Origin: Chryseobacterium gotjawalense
GTDB taxonomy: Bacteria; Bacteroidota; Bacteroidia; Flavobacteriales; Weeksellaceae
NCBI RefSeq assembly: GCF_030012525.1
Contig: NZ_CP124855.1
Location: forward strand, 1,178,001-1,242,000
Reading direction: 5' to 3'
DNA length: 64,000 nucleotides
The translations under genes and the position numbers were made by a program. Below the pieces are notes generated by a model. The model did not search any database. It saw only the letters and a program-made list of their open reading frames with translations, and was not told where the DNA came from. Numbering within the stretch: position 1 is the first letter of the stretch; each line of letters starts with the position of its first letter. Positions 62,237-64,000 of the stretch are shown piece by piece.

Positions 62237-64000
62237 CTAATGCGCTTCTAACCAGTTATCTCCTACTCCAACTTCCACCAATAAAGGAACGGTGGTTTCG
62301 TAAGCGGATTCCATTTCTTTTTTAATTAAAGCGGTTACGGTTTCCAGTTCTTCTTCCGGTGCTTCAAAAACGAGTTCATCATGAACCTGCAAAAGCATTT
62401 TCGTTTTTAAATTCTGTTCGGTAAGTTGTTCATCAATTCTGATCATTGCCAGTTTAATAACGTCAGCTGCACTTCCCTGAATTGGTGCATTTACGGCGTT
62501 TCTTTCAGCGTGCGCTTTTACGACAAAATTGGCAGAATTGATATCCTTGAGATGTCTTTTGCGATGTAAAATAGTTTCAACATAACCCATTTCCTGCGCT
62601 TTCACCACTTGATCAGCCATGTATTTTTTCAACTTTGGATAGGTTTCAAAATAAGACTCAATCATTTCTTTCGCTTCCTTTCTGGAAAGACCGGTTTGTT
62701 CCGCTAATCCGAAAGCTCCTTGACCATAAAGAATACCGAAATTAACGGTTTTCGCCTGTGAACGCTGGGTTTTCGTAACTTCTTCCAAAGGAACTCCAAA
62801 TAATTTTGAAGCCGTGGAAGCGTGAATATCTTCGCCACTTTGAAAGGCTTTAATCATATTTTCTTCTTCCGAAATTACGGCAATTAAGCGCAGTTCAATT
62901 TGAGAATAATCCGCTGCAATCAATTTATTTCCCGGATTGGCGACAAAAGCTCCCCGGATTTGTTGACCACGTAAAGTCCGGATCGGAATATTCTGCAGGT
63001 TTGGATTTACACTTGCTAAACGTCCTGTTGCTGCGGTAGTTTGCGAGAAATTGGTATGAACACGATGGTCTTTTTTATCGATTTGAAGCGGTAAAGCATC
63101 GACGTAAGTAGATTTTAATTTTTGATAAGTCCGGTATTCTAAAATGTGTTTAATGATTTCGTGCTTCGATGATAGTTTTTGTAAAATATCTTCGGAAGTT
63201 GCATACTGACCGGATTTCGTTTTCTTGGCTTTGGGATCGAGCTGCATTTTTTCAAATAAAACTTCTCCCAACTGTTTCGGTGAATTCATATTAAATTCTT
63301 CCCCCGAAAGTTCAAAAATCGTTTTCTCTAGATTGCGCAAATCATTTTCTAAATCGATACTTTCCTGCGCCAACCATTTTTTATCGAGGGCAATTCCTTC
63401 TAATTCCATCTTGGCCAGAACTTTCATTAAAGGCATTTCTACCTTAAAAAATAAATCTTCAAGATTTTCTTTCTGAAGTTGCGGCGCAAAAACGCCGTAC
63501 AACCGCCAACTGATGTCGGCATCTTCGGCGGCGTATTTTGTCTGTTCTTCGATGGTAAGTGACCGGAACGTTGCCTGATTTTTTCCTTTTTTACCAATTA
63601 AAGATTCAATTGAAATCGGTTTATAATTAAGGTACATTTCCGAAAGATACTCCAAAACATGCCGACCGTCTGGACTGAGTAAATAATGCGCAATCATCGT
63701 GTCGAAGAGCAATCCTTCAACAGAGATGCCATATCTTTTTAAAACTTTGTAATCAAATTTTATGTTGTGACCGATTTTTAAAATCTCCTGTTTCTCAAAA
63801 AACGGGCGGAAGATTTCTAAGGTTTCTACAACTTCATCCCGATTTTCTGATAACGGAATATAATACGCCAATCCATTTTTGTAGGAAAAACTCATTCCGA
63901 TCAATTCGGCTTCCATTTCATCTGAAGAAGTGGTTTCTATATGGAACGAAACCGCTTTTTTAGCCAATAAATTTTGAACTAAAATATGCTGCGCTTTTGG
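62237..64000 (-). CDS. polA: DNA polymerase I, partial (N-terminus outside the window)
   Basis: At least 587 residues of PolI: proofreading domain (start to about 190) and polymerase domain with motif A DYSQIELR, O-helix SQAKTVNFGILYGQGAFG and motif C VHDELVFE. The reading frame runs off the right edge. In the proofreading site, motif Exo II (HNIKFDYK) and Exo III (YAAEDAD) are intact, but Exo I reads SFHIET, with His in place of the usual metal-binding Asp (FDTET in E. coli). This may reduce 3'-5' exonuclease activity. Not a broken gene: only the window ends it. Confidence 0.95.
   Translation of the reverse strand, partial: PKAQHILVQNLLAKKAVSFHIETTSSDEMEAELIGMSFSYKNGLAYYIPLSENRDEVVETLEIFRPFFEKQEILKIGHNIKFDYKVLKRYGISVEGLLFDTMIAHYLLSPDGRHVLEYLSEMYLNYKPISIESLIGKKGKNQATFRSLTIEEQTKYAAEDADISWRLYGVFAPQLQKENLEDLFFKVEMPLMKVLAKMELEGIALDKKWLAQESIDLENDLRNLEKTIFELSGEEFNMNSPKQLGEVLFEKMQLDPKAKKTKSGQYATSEDILQKLSSKHEIIKHILEYRTYQKLKSTYVDALPLQIDKKDHRVHTNFSQTTAATGRLASVNPNLQNIPIRTLRGQQIRGAFVANPGNKLIAADYSQIELRLIAVISEEENMIKAFQSGEDIHASTASKLFGVPLEEVTKTQRSQAKTVNFGILYGQGAFGLAEQTGLSRKEAKEMIESYFETYPKLKKYMADQVVKAQEMGYVETILHRKRHLKDINSANFVVKAHAERNAVNAPIQGSAADVIKLAMIRIDEQLTEQNLKTKMLLQVHDELVFEAPEEELETVTALIKKEMESAYETTVPLLVEVGVGDNWLEAH

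Noticed and set aside
1..64000. CRISPR array or complete insertion sequence
   Set aside because: No regularly spaced repeats were seen and the only transposase is the RAYT gene; no prophage or integrase genes were found either.
62237..64000. polA as a truncated pseudogene
   Set aside because: The frame is open at the window edge with intact polymerase motifs; the cut is only the window boundary.

Overview
The window comes from a chromosome of a flavobacterium, most likely the Chryseobacterium/Kaistella group of Weeksellaceae (Bacteroidota). Evidence: AT-rich DNA; many exact copies of the Bacteroidota -7 promoter motif TAnnTTTG and few Shine-Dalgarno sites; two secretion proteins with type IX (T9SS) C-terminal domains; DUF2911, DUF3667 and TPR-AraC families typical of the phylum; and an arginine pathway with the Bacteroidota-type transcarbamylase. 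It is mostly ordinary chromosome with one specialised-metabolism cluster and one small transposase. Species assignment is inference; no search was run.

Layout. 1-3.5 kb: the start of a branched-chain 2-oxo acid dehydrogenase E1 gene (cut by the window edge), a small lipoprotein, a TPR/AraC membrane regulator and a DUF2007 protein. 3.6-6.7 kb: lysine 6-transaminase plus an ALDH7-type dehydrogenase, which together turn lysine into 2-aminoadipate. 7-9.6 kb: acetyltransferase, Ada DNA-repair regulator and a DUF2911 protein. 9.9-16.3 kb: a pyrimidine operon read right to left (leader peptide, intrinsic terminator, pyrB, carA, a BRO-N gene, carB). 16.4-25 kb: an Lrp-type regulator and an arginine operon read right to left (GNAT, argG, argC, argD, argF', argB, argE-like, argH). 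CarAB supplies carbamoyl phosphate to both pathways.

25.3-27.4 kb: acetyl-CoA synthetase behind a long structured leader. 27.7-33.3 kb: seven tightly packed genes (FAD oxidoreductase, methyltransferase, type III polyketide synthase, enoyl-reductase-like SDR, FabZ-like dehydratase, ketosynthase, ACP), read as a phenolic-lipid or alkylquinone pathway that makes its own fatty-acyl starter. 33.6-38.4 kb: a secreted TPR protein and its outer-membrane beta-barrel partner, then tRNA-Arg(TCG). 38.8-40.3 kb: nitroreductase-ohrR-ohr peroxide operon with a palindrome in its promoter. 40.5-46.4 kb: two T9SS cargo proteins flanking a transaldolase-family aldolase. 46.5-55.7 kb: amino acid permease, DUF962, a GT35 glucan phosphorylase-like protein, several small-domain proteins, a TlpA-type thioredoxin and a lipoprotein alpha-amylase. 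56-61.1 kb: Wzx-type flippase, two glycosyltransferases and an exported amidohydrolase. 61.1-61.8 kb: a REP-associated tyrosine transposase with inverted copies of a two-hairpin repeat on either side. 61.9-64 kb: a YciI-like protein and most of polA, cut by the right edge.

The most interesting points are the pyrB leader peptide/terminator (a likely translation-coupled attenuator), the hybrid type III PKS/fatty-acid cluster, the transposase with its two-hairpin repeats, and several enzymes in which an expected catalytic residue is replaced (GT35 PLP lysine, PolA proofreading aspartate, a cysteine-dioxygenase metal histidine).
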